The notes under the pieces: model-generated
The model's database searches: none
What the model saw: only the letters and a program-made list of their open reading frames with translations
What the model was told of the DNA's origin: nothing
Assembly: GCA_026417415.1 (NCBI GenBank)
Contig: JAOADG010000008.1
Coordinates: 186,001 to 250,000, forward strand
Length of the DNA stretch: 64,000 nucleotides
Direction: 5' to 3'
DNA from: a bacterium
Lineage (GTDB): Bacteria > Electryoneota > JAOADG01
Position numbers and translations under genes: made by a program
Part shown: positions 56,701-64,000 of the stretch, piece after piece
Numbering within the stretch: the first letter of the stretch is position 1
Layout: each line of letters starts with the position of its first letter

Positions 56701-56866
56701 TGATTTCAAAACCAACGTTACACTAGAACCATTTATTGACAAATATCAGGAACAAATCCGATTGTATTGTGAAGCCATCCAACGGGCAACCCAAATCGCA
56801 ACAAAAGGATACTTATGGCATTTCCCACAAGCACAATTGATTTCTATTTTTCCAAAAGAAACTTAA
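53726..56866 (+). CDS. addA: AddA-type helicase-nuclease (UvrD/Rep superfamily)
   Basis: 1046 residues. Superfamily 1A helicase with Walker A TAGAGAGKTSV (K29-T30), motif Ia ITFTEKAAGEL, Walker B DEAQDTDPRL, motif III GDVNQSIYSFRDA and motif V FLTVHSAKGLEFDWVIVVG. The C-terminal RecB-like nuclease carries GSVDLLIV and LDFKTN. It is the motor and one nuclease of AddAB. The overlap with addB indicates co-translation. Confidence 0.92.
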   Translation: MNDQFVREIVTSGENPQSYLLTAGAGAGKTSVLVDRISNLILSGVQPEKIVAITFTEKAAGELSRRVKKKLFQLTRTHQSDVQLKELRKMFTGTIHSFALRLLQRAPITSNIEPIPTIIEDEQIAIRLKQVQKKWLQKHSEVIANAIMSGIINRNNIYNILRLVVSLNQVKINVTSQFITDEEITSSIEKIQNELKRYLQLCDASSDKLREWMDRTIQELEALRDIKTLSNEQKLFQITSLLQRINFNEQEQTVKIKNYGTKKNWKGSIDLIREKSISLIKEIAKIRSSLLSKELKKWEELLTDFHQTFHNTLRELGEVRFDDIISNAIEITHQKINHPYQYYHLDEAQDTDPRLLQLIENLLKSKNDSAVIFIVGDVNQSIYSFRDANVNLFRDTMTKLVIDLNPNNAKQTLVSNFRSTPKIVNFINTLFKSKWHNDYVEMVAENTAISNDIDQNDSAVTLFEIDESTEVTNIDKAHRIAAEIVANYIHARSQVQPTTLPKNKDGTIAWSQIAVLFPATNHLKKYTEAFRRYGLPFVEEQATGFYDNEIIQEIANVIQLIANPKDGVALLAVLRGRFFGVTDRAIWEWRNLLEKTEEGNPLYESMYLTRPMDGLDEQLKFALNTLYDLHLKKDCVSPFNLIIELFHKSGIYHLTFKEADVALREKLNSVLTILRKHKTRSLNELADRLRNSIQEQERVKGISASEEQAIRFLTVHSAKGLEFDWVIVVGAADKGGRDQITINEVLIKNEDGTIECKFNPWFETENYRNRKKQLKAIQDEENFRVLYVAMTRARNKLLLPLITSTKLKSANQDWIDLIKQAASLVPHEIINKNLCERTPISSIKLDNEEAILFPKEGNVNEFHISTVTKWIDEHFQSGSKQVQHKALELDPIQLGILAHLFIQVASPFDTEDQLEMKFREVVTLRRLEIEETKFMKQHIFEWLRKWYESDFYQQIKDRQHIYEYPITYRQGNQLILGSVDLLIVNSDHWIVLDFKTNVTLEPFIDKYQEQIRLYCEAIQRATQIATKGYLWHFPQAQLISIFPKET

Positions 56867-56955
56867 AAAAATTTGAAGAGCGATTAAAATTTATGAAAGA
56901 TTAACAAAAATAATAGTAAATTTCTGTTATTATTTTTATAACCCCGGAGGTACTA

Positions 56956-57303
56956 ATGGTAACCGGATGGCATTGGGTAGGTAGAATCTTAGGAGGAATT
57001 TACCTGATTTATACAATCGTCTATATTTTTCAAAATGCTATTCCAAACCTTACAGCCCTATCTCCATTTGATTGGTTAGCTGCTATTGGTTTAACGCTGT
57101 TAATTGGGGGCATAATCATAGGTTGGATTAAAGATTTATTGGGTGGCTGGTTAAATGTTGCAGGATGGATTGTTTATTTTACAATGTATGTGATGTATGA
57201 TGTCACTTTTTGGAATGATTATTTTGTTTTACCTTCTATCATTCCGGGGATATGTTTTCTTATGGGGTACTGGGCAAAAACAAAAAATGAAGAGATTGAG
57301 TGA
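56956..57303 (+). CDS. Small membrane protein (tandem twin 1)
   Basis: 115 residues, about three to four membrane segments, starting after GGAGG. It shares a layout with the next gene: a hydrophobic segment then GWIKDLLGGWLNVAG versus AWMKEIVGGIITVGC in the neighbour. No family with known function is recognised. Unknown function. Confidence 0.7.
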   Translation: MVTGWHWVGRILGGIYLIYTIVYIFQNAIPNLTALSPFDWLAAIGLTLLIGGIIIGWIKDLLGGWLNVAGWIVYFTMYVMYDVTFWNDYFVLPSIIPGICFLMGYWAKTKNEEIE

Positions 57304-57329
57304 ACTGAATTTGATCAGAAAGTTTAACT

Positions 57330-57731
57330 ATGTCTATTGAAACGATCTTAGGAATTTCACGTGGGACTGCACGTTTCGGAACAGTTGCATTTGTTTTACT
57401 GATTTTAGCATCCATCGTAATGGAGGGTTTACCGAAACCGACTACATCTGAACCTTATAGAGAATATCTTACTTTCATTACTTTATTATTGACCGTTGTT
57501 GGAATGGTAATCGCTTGGATGAAAGAAATCGTAGGGGGTATCATTACTGTTGGATGTATTTTGGTCGCATTTATCGTAGATTTTAATGCTTTTCAAGATG
57601 AGATTTGGAAAGTAGGAATTTACGCAACCATGTTACTCATAGGAATTTGCTACCTGATAGCAGGGTGGCTATCCGTCGTTGTGAAAAAAAGAGAAGAAGA
57701 ACAAGAAATAGAAGATAATCAAAACCAATAA
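57330..57731 (+). CDS. Small membrane protein (tandem twin 2)
   Basis: 133 residues with about four membrane segments and a charged C-terminal tail (KKREEEQEIEDNQ). It resembles the previous protein in the segment AWMKEIVGGIITVGCILV and in the late GICYLIAGW, so it probably arose by tandem duplication. Function unknown. The 106 bp after it hold no gene. Confidence 0.7.
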   Translation: MSIETILGISRGTARFGTVAFVLLILASIVMEGLPKPTTSEPYREYLTFITLLLTVVGMVIAWMKEIVGGIITVGCILVAFIVDFNAFQDEIWKVGIYATMLLIGICYLIAGWLSVVVKKREEEQEIEDNQNQ

Positions 57732-57837
57732 TCCTTTACAGTCATTCTATTTTCTACAAATGGTTACAAAATCCCGCATTTGAACACTTTTCTAAATCTT
57801 TCTATATTGAAGTATTCAATTTTTCAATGGTAAGCAA

Positions 57838-58713
57838 ATGAAACCAACTGGTGTTTATACTGCACTGTTAACCCCTTTTAAGCACGATCATTTAGACGAG
57901 GATGCACTTCGTGAAAGAATCGATGAACAACGTCTTGCAGGTGTAGATGGCTTGGTGGTAGCAGCAACTACAGGCGAAGGACCATCCCTCGAACCTGCAG
58001 AATGGAAACGGTTGATAGAGATTTGTGTAGAAGAAGCAAATGGTCTAAAAATCATTGCCAATAGCGGCACAAACAATACGCAACATTCCATTGCCAAAAC
58101 CATTATGGCAAAAGAATTAGGTGCTGATGCTGCCTTAGTGATCACACCCTATTACAACAAACCGTCGCAAGAAGGCCTTTTCAAACATTTTGCTGCAGTT
58201 GCCAGTGCAACCGATTTTCCGATTGTACTTTACAATGTTCCGTCAAGAACAGGTTGCGAATTATTACCGGAAACCTGTGAGAAACTTCTTTCGTATCCCA
58301 ATATTGTCAGTTTAAAGCAAGCAGTGCCCAATTTAGATCGTGTAACTGAAATTAAGCAATTGGTCAAAGAACAATGGACGATACTTTCTGGTGAAGATTC
58401 TTTGTTTTTACCGATGCTGTCAATAGGTGCAGAAGGAATCATTTCTGCCACTGCGAATGTTATTCCAGATCAAATGGTGGCGTTATGGAAAGCATTTCAA
58501 GAAAATGACCTCGAAAGAGCAAAGGAAATTCATTACCATATTTATGATTTAATAAAAATGTTATTCATTGAAACTTCACCTGCGCCATTGAAAACTGCAA
58601 TGAAAATGAGAGATAGAAGTTGTGGTGATGTTCGGTTACCATTAGCACCACTCAGCGAAAAATGGCACGTACCACTGAAACGCGCTTTGGAAAAGGCGTT
58701 GGAGGTAAAATGA
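57838..58713 (+). CDS. dapA: 4-hydroxy-tetrahydrodipicolinate synthase
   Basis: 291 residues, TIM-barrel aldolase. It condenses pyruvate with aspartate semialdehyde in the lysine/diaminopimelate pathway. The Schiff-base Lys is in NIVSLKQAV (family usually GIKEA), the pyruvate-binding Thr-Thr-Gly is in AATTGEGPSL and the Tyr is in LYNVPSRTG. It overlaps dapB by 4 bp. Confidence 0.92.
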   Translation: MKPTGVYTALLTPFKHDHLDEDALRERIDEQRLAGVDGLVVAATTGEGPSLEPAEWKRLIEICVEEANGLKIIANSGTNNTQHSIAKTIMAKELGADAALVITPYYNKPSQEGLFKHFAAVASATDFPIVLYNVPSRTGCELLPETCEKLLSYPNIVSLKQAVPNLDRVTEIKQLVKEQWTILSGEDSLFLPMLSIGAEGIISATANVIPDQMVALWKAFQENDLERAKEIHYHIYDLIKMLFIETSPAPLKTAMKMRDRSCGDVRLPLAPLSEKWHVPLKRALEKALEVK

Positions 58714-59426
58714 TAAACATTGCAATCTTTGGTTATGGAAGAATGGGTTCTGCTATCCTTTCTCTTCTGAACGAAATCAATGACGTTCGTGCGGTAGAAT
58801 TATATGAAAGAGACGGATCACCGTTAGTAGGACAAGAAAAGTTTGGCATCATCATTCAACCTGATTCCGAAGCAAATCAAACGCAAGCAGATGTTTTGGT
58901 TGATTTTACAGAGCCATTCTCCGCGATGAATCATTTTTATTTAGCCGTACAATTAAAAAAACCTATAATCGTAGGAACTACGGGTCTATCAAAAGAACAG
59001 CTGGATGAAGTACGAAATTTATCAAAAAATGTTGCTTGTCTCTTTGCTCCAAATCTTTCTTTAGGGGTTAACCTATTATACGATTTAGTAAAACTTGCTG
59101 CTCAAGTATTACCCAAAGATTATGATATCACCATTGTAGAAGCACACCATCGGCATAAATTGGATGCACCAAGTGGGACCGCTTATCAAATTGCAAGATT
59201 GATTGAAACCCAAAAAGGAGAGAAACCGGAAATTCATTCAATACGTGCGGGCGAAATTGTAGGTGAACATCGGGTCATTTTTGCAGGACCAGGTGAAACC
59301 ATTGAATTGTCACATTCTGCTTCATCAAGGCGTGCATTTGCAGCAGGTGTTGTACAGGCAGTTCGTTTTTTATATCAAAGGCAACCTGGACTTTACTTTG
59401 TTGGGAATGCACTGGGTTTGAGATGA
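58710..59426 (+). CDS. dapB: 4-hydroxy-tetrahydrodipicolinate reductase
   Basis: 238 residues from ATG 58710; GGAGG lies 4 nt upstream and the start overlaps the dapA stop. An earlier ATG at 58662 inside dapA adds 16 residues unlike the family. The NAD(P)H loop is IFGYGRMGSAIL and the catalytic segment is EAHHRHKLDAPSGTA with the His and Lys. It reduces the product of DapA. Confidence 0.93.
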   Translation: MINIAIFGYGRMGSAILSLLNEINDVRAVELYERDGSPLVGQEKFGIIIQPDSEANQTQADVLVDFTEPFSAMNHFYLAVQLKKPIIVGTTGLSKEQLDEVRNLSKNVACLFAPNLSLGVNLLYDLVKLAAQVLPKDYDITIVEAHHRHKLDAPSGTAYQIARLIETQKGEKPEIHSIRAGEIVGEHRVIFAGPGETIELSHSASSRRAFAAGVVQAVRFLYQRQPGLYFVGNALGLR

Positions 59427-59447
59427 TTTTAGAAGAGGTATTACCGA

Positions 59448-60626
59448 GTGGCACTAATTGTTCAAAAATATGGTGGAAAAGTAGTTTCAACGAAGGAACA
59501 GTTACAAAGAATTGCGCACCGTTTAATTGAATTGTATAACCAAGGTCATAAACTGGTGGTTGTGACCTCTGCACCTGCTGATCTAACCGATCAACTCATT
59601 TCTACTGCACAAGATTGGGCGAAATGTCCCAGTCGAAGAGAATTGGATGCATTGCTCGCTATTGGTGAAAGAAGAAGTGCTACTGCTTTAGCGATTATTA
59701 TTAATGATTTAGCAGGAAAGGATATCGCGTTATCTTTTACAGGATCACAAGCAGGAATTATTACGGATGACAATCACGGTTCAGCAAGGATTCTGGAAGT
59801 AAGAGGTGAACGAATACAAAAAGCGCTTGAGCATAATAAAATTGTGATTGTAGCAGGATTTCAGGGATATTCTCCTAAGTCCGATAGCATCACCACATTA
59901 GGTCGTGGAGGTTCTGATTTAACTGCTGTGGCACTAGCTGCTGCTTTAGGTGCAAATCGTTGTGAATTGTATAAAGATGTAGAAGGAATTTTTACTGCGG
60001 ATCCTCATCAAATTGATGATGCTTGGTTGTTGCAAGTACTTGATTATGATGAAGCGTTAGCATTATCTAGAGCAGGAATGAAAGTCATTCAAGCAAATGC
60101 AGTAGAGATGGCAAAAGATAAACGTGTGCCTATTGCTATCGGATCTGCTGAAAGTGGAAAGATCGGTACCTTAATTTCTAGGCAAGAATTTTCTTATGTA
60201 ACTGTTACTGCAATAACGCTCCAAACTCAAATGAAATGGTTCCGCTTAAATGAACAAACTTTAGATAAAGTGATCAAATTGAATGCGTTTCCGAAGCAAA
60301 TCCTATTTTTGAATGATTCTGCATGGATTTTATCTTCAATGGATGAGAGTGCAATCGTGCGCGAAGCAACTCATACCGAAGGTGAAGATTGTGAAGTTGT
60401 AACAGCGATTGGAAGTGGTCTGTATCCGGGAGCACCTGCAACCAGAGAATTACTTATTGAAATTCGGAATTTGGCATTGGATTATCGTTTGATTTTTACC
60501 GCTATCGGATTGGTTCAATGTATTGTTCCAAAAGGATACGGAAATAGAATAGTGAAAATTTGGCATCAAGTATGTGTGGATAATGGTTGGTTACCTGCGA
60601 AAAAGAAGCAAGTACGTGCTTTATAA
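59448..60626 (+). CDS. lysC: Aspartate kinase (divergent N-terminal motif)
   Basis: 392 residues, GTG start. The kinase part has TTLGRGGSDLTAVALAAALGA and LYKDVEGIFTADP, standard for aspartokinases, followed by a C-terminal ACT-type regulatory region. The usual N-terminal KFGGTSV reads KYGGKVV here (K7 to V13), and SAMGDTTD reads SAPADLTD. The lost Thr-Ser pair is normally nearly invariant. Its place directly after dapA-dapB still supports the pathway assignment. Confidence 0.87.
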   Translation: MALIVQKYGGKVVSTKEQLQRIAHRLIELYNQGHKLVVVTSAPADLTDQLISTAQDWAKCPSRRELDALLAIGERRSATALAIIINDLAGKDIALSFTGSQAGIITDDNHGSARILEVRGERIQKALEHNKIVIVAGFQGYSPKSDSITTLGRGGSDLTAVALAAALGANRCELYKDVEGIFTADPHQIDDAWLLQVLDYDEALALSRAGMKVIQANAVEMAKDKRVPIAIGSAESGKIGTLISRQEFSYVTVTAITLQTQMKWFRLNEQTLDKVIKLNAFPKQILFLNDSAWILSSMDESAIVREATHTEGEDCEVVTAIGSGLYPGAPATRELLIEIRNLALDYRLIFTAIGLVQCIVPKGYGNRIVKIWHQVCVDNGWLPAKKKQVRAL

Positions 60627-62347
60627 TGAGAGTTTTGGCCCTTATCGGTTGTTTGTTAATTTGTTGTATTGTCACCATAGGAAGTGAGAAGATTAAAATG
60701 AAAGATTCCTATAAACCAAATCAAATCTATCAAACAAAAACCACAGCATTTCAACCGAATGTGTTAAAAACGACTGAGGACGGACAACCGATCATTCGGA
60801 TTGGGTTGATGGAAGGATATGACAAAATTGATTTCAAAGTGGAAGGAAAATTTAGAATCTCCAAATTAGATGGAAAACCGATTTTAACCAATTACAGCAC
60901 CAATTTGAAGTGGCGTTCAAAACCCGAAGGCGAGGTACTGCCAGCAAAATTTACCTATTCAGTTTTAGCACAAGTAACCACCAGAGAAGACGAATTACCA
61001 ATTATACGAAAAAAGTATGAAGATAAAGGATATCAAACCTCAGTTCAAAAGATTGGTGGACCAATTACCATTGGAAAAAAAATACTGGGTGATAATTCTC
61101 GTTATCGTGTATTGGTTGGAAATTTTTCTAATGAACAAGAAGCAGTCAAATTTATGACTGAATTAGATACTCCTACACCAAGAGTTGTGCGTATTAAACA
61201 AGCAGGTACCATCGGTAGAGTGGAAGTGTACGATTCTGAAGCAATCATTTCCGAAGTAATAGAAAACGGGTTTCGAATTGAACCCGAATCGAAAGAAACT
61301 TCCATCACATTGTTTGGTGTAAAAATTGGAAGCGGTTTTCAGTGGGAAAAAGAAGAAAATCGTACCTATACAGGTGTAATTGAGATAAGATTTGATAACG
61401 AGGGGAAATTAGATGCTATTAATGAACTTCCCTTAGATGATTATATTGAAGGTGTTTTACCTTCGGAAATGCCATCTGATTTTCCAATAGAAGCATTAAA
61501 AGCACAAGCAGTAGCAGCAAGATCGGAAACGATCTCGAAAATTGGTCTAAAACATTTGAACGATCCATATCATTTATGTGCTCATGTTCATTGTCAAGTG
61601 TATTCTGGAATTACCAAACGTGTAGATAGTGCTATTCGAGCGGTAGCAGAAACAAAAGGTGAAGTGCTTAGATACCTTGATGAAATCATTGATGCTGCAT
61701 ATTCTGCCAATTCAGGAGGGTTTAGTGAAAATCGTGAAAATGTGTGGGCTGCGCCACCGGTTCCCTATCTTAAAGGGAAATTGCATGCAGATGCTGCTTA
61801 TGCAAAAACATTTAAATTGGATCTAACAAAAGAAGAAGATGTTAGAAAATGGATTAATGATAAACCTCCTGTATATTCAAATCCTGCAGGGTTTACACAA
61901 GTACCATCTTTACAAAAATTAGCAAAGAACTTTCGTTGGGAAGTTACCATTACGAGAAGGGAATTAGAAGAAATTTTACAAAAGAAAATTGGCGAAAATA
62001 TCGGTACAATCTATGACATCATTCCTCATATTCGAGGCGTTAGTGGAAGGATTTTAGAAATAGAAATCCTTGGAAGTTTGAAAAATCTAAAAATCAAAAA
62101 AGAGTTAGCCATTAGACGAGCACTTTCACCAACAGCATTACAATCCAGTTGTTTTTACGTTATCGTAGAAACGGATACTGCAGGTGTACCAACTGAATTT
62201 ACTTTTAAAGGAGCAGGATTTGGTCACGGTGTAGGAATGTGTCAGACAGGTGCAGGTGTGATGGCATTACAAAACAAAAAGTATCAGGAAATATTGCAGC
62301 AATATTATCCTGGTGTCGAAATCGAGCGATTACCAGATTGGAAATAA
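60626..62347 (+). CDS. SpoIID/LytB domain protein with SPOR-like segment
   Basis: 573 residues from ATG 60626, which shares an A with the lysC stop. A hydrophobic N terminus (about 1-22) anchors or exports it. A SPOR-like segment lies near 110-190 (RYRVLVGNFSNEQEAVKFM, read as a strand-helix pair). The SpoIID/LytB domain covers about 240-560: LPLDDYIEGVLPSEMP, EALKAQAVAARSETI and the terminal GFGHGVGMCQTGAGVMAL. Family members act on peptidoglycan as lytic transglycosylases or amidase enhancers. The context with dap genes and alr fits cell-wall work. Confidence 0.87.
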   Translation: MRVLALIGCLLICCIVTIGSEKIKMKDSYKPNQIYQTKTTAFQPNVLKTTEDGQPIIRIGLMEGYDKIDFKVEGKFRISKLDGKPILTNYSTNLKWRSKPEGEVLPAKFTYSVLAQVTTREDELPIIRKKYEDKGYQTSVQKIGGPITIGKKILGDNSRYRVLVGNFSNEQEAVKFMTELDTPTPRVVRIKQAGTIGRVEVYDSEAIISEVIENGFRIEPESKETSITLFGVKIGSGFQWEKEENRTYTGVIEIRFDNEGKLDAINELPLDDYIEGVLPSEMPSDFPIEALKAQAVAARSETISKIGLKHLNDPYHLCAHVHCQVYSGITKRVDSAIRAVAETKGEVLRYLDEIIDAAYSANSGGFSENRENVWAAPPVPYLKGKLHADAAYAKTFKLDLTKEEDVRKWINDKPPVYSNPAGFTQVPSLQKLAKNFRWEVTITRRELEEILQKKIGENIGTIYDIIPHIRGVSGRILEIEILGSLKNLKIKKELAIRRALSPTALQSSCFYVIVETDTAGVPTEFTFKGAGFGHGVGMCQTGAGVMALQNKKYQEILQQYYPGVEIERLPDWK

Positions 62348-62352
62348 ACTAT

Positions 62353-63520
62353 ATGATGGATAACCATTCAAAAGAAACTTCTATTTTAGAACTTATTACA
62401 GATCTTGAAGAACAATTATCTTTATTCAATCAAAGGGTTACCAATCTTCGGGGGTATCTTTGAAATTGATGCTAAGATAAAGTTGATAGAAGATTTAGAA
62501 AAAAAAACCCTTGATCCTGATTTTTGGAAATCTTCAGAAAAAGCAAAAGCTATACTTCAGGAATTAAATCAACAAAAAAAATGGGTGAATGATTACAATA
62601 AACTAACTGCTCACCTTTCTGACTTACAAACCCTTTTTGATTTGGCAAAAGAAGAAGAAGATGTCCAATCGTTTCAAGAAATCCGACTTGAAATTCCTAC
62701 TCTTATTCAGCAAGCAGAAGAGCTGGAATTGCGGAAAATGTTAGGTGGTCCTGATGATCGGAAAAATGCTATTATGACCATAAAACCCGGTGCTGGTGGA
62801 ACGGAATCACAGGATTGGGCAGAGATGCTTTTAAGAATGTATCTACGTTGGTTAGAAAAGAAGGGTTTCAAAACCGAAATCATTGATTACCAACCGGGTG
62901 AACAAGCAGGAATAAAGGAAGCAGCAATAGAAATTGTTGGGGACTATGCTTACGGGTATTGTAAAGCAGAAATAGGTGTACATCGTCTTGTTCGAATAAG
63001 TCCATTTGATGCGAATGCGAGAAGACACACCAGTTTTGCAGCGGTATCAGTAATCCCTGAAGTAGAAGAATCAAGTGAGATTCGAATCAATCCCAATGAA
63101 TTAAAAATTGATGTATTTCGAGCAAGTGGTGCTGGTGGACAGCATGTCAATAGAACAGAATCTGCTGTTCGGATTACTCATATTCCTACTGGGATTGTAG
63201 TAACTTGCCAAGCTGAACGTTCGCAAATAAAAAATCGCGCTACTGCGATGAAGTATCTACTTGCAAAACTTGCTGCTAAACAAAGAGAAGAAGAAGAAAA
63301 GAAAAATGCTGAGTTTGAAGCGCAGAAGTCCGATATTGCGTGGGGGAATCAAATTCGGAGTTATGTTTTCACGCCGTACACTATGGTAAAAGATTTAAGA
63401 ACAGGAGTGGAGACCAGCAATGTGCAGGCAGTGATGGATGGTGATTTAGATCAATTTGTTACTGCATTTTTACTCGGAAAGAAAAGAGTTAAAGGGCAAA
63501 AAGATGAGGATGATGAATAG
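62353..63520 (+). CDS. prfB: Peptide chain release factor 2, expressed by programmed +1 frameshift
   Basis: Read as join(62353..62460, 62462..63520), about 388 residues. RF2 recognises UAA and UGA stop codons. Frame 0 ends NLRGYL with an in-frame UGA at 62461; the +1 frame resumes EIDAKIKL, as in E. coli RF2 (LRGYL-DYDAK). The SPF codon-recognition tripeptide (ISPFDANARRH) and the GGQ catalytic loop (GAGGQHVNRTESAVR) are intact. The frameshift is regulatory, not a mutation. The start may also be ATG 62356. The N terminus is about 11 residues longer than in E. coli. Confidence 0.95.
62449..62463 (+). promoter_or_regulatory. prfB programmed frameshift site
   Basis: CGG GGG TAT CTT TGA: an internal Shine-Dalgarno GGGGG (62450-62454) three nt before the slippery CTT (62458-62460) and in-frame TGA (62461-62463). 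It matches the E. coli AGG GGG TAT CTT TGA arrangement. Low RF2 slows UGA termination, CUU slips +1 and full-length RF2 is made. Confidence 0.95.
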
Positions 63521-63525
63521 TGAGC

Positions 63526-64000
63526 ATGTTATTTTCTACCCATTTAGACAACAAAGATTTTATTGCTCTTCCTTTTGAACCATTACCGGGTATTCAACGA
63601 AGACCCACTTATGCAGAAATTTCTTTTGCTGCATTAAAAAACAATCTTCAAATCATACGGTCTTTTTGTCCTCAACTCCCGATTATGGCGTCAGTAAAAG
63701 CACAAGCATATGGACATGGTTTACTCAAAGTGGCAAAATTTTTATCTGAACAGGGTGTCCAATGGTTTGGAGTCGGTTTTTTGGAAGAGGGAATATGGTT
63801 AAGAAAAGGAGGAATTGACAACCCTATCTTGGCTATGGGTGGGATTGCTACCAATCAAATCAGTCATTATCTCGATTACCAAATTACGTTGACATGTTCG
63901 TCTTGGAAAACTGCACAAGATATCTCAGCAATTGCTACTCAAAACGGAAAAAAAGCAAAAGTACATATTAAGATAGATACCGGCATGCGAAGAATTGGTG
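63526..64000 (+). CDS. alr: Alanine racemase, 5' part (runs off the window)
   Basis: 158 codons are visible before the window ends. After a short leader the protein reads RPTYAEISFAALKNNL and then the PLP-lysine segment MASVKAQAYGHG (family AVVKANAYGHG). HIKIDTGMRRIG near the edge is also typical. It makes D-alanine for peptidoglycan. ATG 63526 is 5 nt after the prfB stop; GTG at 63520, overlapping that stop by 1 nt, is an alternative start. Confidence 0.92.
   Translation, partial: MLFSTHLDNKDFIALPFEPLPGIQRRPTYAEISFAALKNNLQIIRSFCPQLPIMASVKAQAYGHGLLKVAKFLSEQGVQWFGVGFLEEGIWLRKGGIDNPILAMGGIATNQISHYLDYQITLTCSSWKTAQDISAIATQNGKKAKVHIKIDTGMRRIG

Noticed and set aside
50267-56866. XRE regulator plus AddB/AddA-like proteins as a defence island
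   Set aside because: The nuclease and helicase have the full AddAB layout, including the iron-sulfur cysteines, so general recombination is the simpler reading.
62239-62463. A split or broken prfB (pseudogene)
   Set aside because: The junction is the classic CTT-TGA programmed frameshift with its internal Shine-Dalgarno, and the downstream frame is intact including SPF and GGQ.

Overview
The window looks like part of the chromosome of an AT-rich, Gram-negative-type bacterium of the FCB group, most like Chlorobiota/Ignavibacteria/Kapabacteria-type lineages. Three secreted proteins (13120-15840, 33896-40699, 41415-45356) end in the C-terminal sorting domain read by the type IX secretion system, two of them with the YPNPFNP signature. 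There is a bacillithiol gene (bshC), several lipoproteins, and a PEGA-domain/Ig-like envelope pair. No prophage, insertion sequence, CRISPR array, tRNA or rRNA was seen. The gene content is mainly chromosomal housekeeping, densely packed, with many 1-30 bp overlaps.

Layout. 1-2565 (+): 3' part of thiL, a CoA-transferase, a small zinc-ribbon protein. 2562-4893 (-): a GH13 glycosidase coupled to a solute-binding-like lipoprotein. 5160-6214: a methyltransferase facing a HIT protein. 6330-15840 (+): a long run with aminotransferase, nadE, rsmI, lgt, tmk, a ctp protease, a TauE/SafE permease and a secreted subtilase. 15892-20578 (+): PrpD family, pcm, glycogen phosphorylase. 20565-30368 (-): ruvC, yebC, a two-subunit B12 acyl-CoA mutase, its G-protein chaperone, a Crp-type regulator, a small conserved-looking ORF, a mannose-1-phosphate guanylyltransferase, an Ig-like lipoprotein and a PEGA protein. 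30415-33800 (+): a methyltransferase overlapping bshC, then a tail-anchored disordered protein. 33896-45356 (+): two giant modular surface proteins, each followed by a strong intrinsic terminator. 45653-50713: speE, a STAS protein, glutaryl-CoA dehydrogenase, an RluD-type pseudouridine synthase, a D-glutamate cyclase-like protein and an XRE regulator. 50730-56866 (+): addB-addA. 56956-57731: twin small membrane proteins. 57838-64000 (+): dapA-dapB-lysC, a SpoIID/SPOR protein, prfB with a programmed +1 frameshift, and the 5' part of alr.

How the genes work together. Lysine/diaminopimelate and D-alanine genes (dapA, dapB, lysC, alr) and a SpoIID-type protein sit together and serve cell-wall synthesis. 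Acyl-CoA metabolism is represented by the CoA-transferase, the PrpD protein, the B12 mutase with its MeaB chaperone, and glutaryl-CoA dehydrogenase. The most informative single point is that the mutase annotated by homology as methylmalonyl-CoA mutase carries the substrate-pocket residues of isobutyryl-CoA mutase (F105, Q223). The methyltransferase-bshC overlap suggests an N-methylated bacillithiol. The largest coding investment is the pair of surface proteins, one built from a 490-codon super-repeat. All identifications come from reading motifs; no database search was run.
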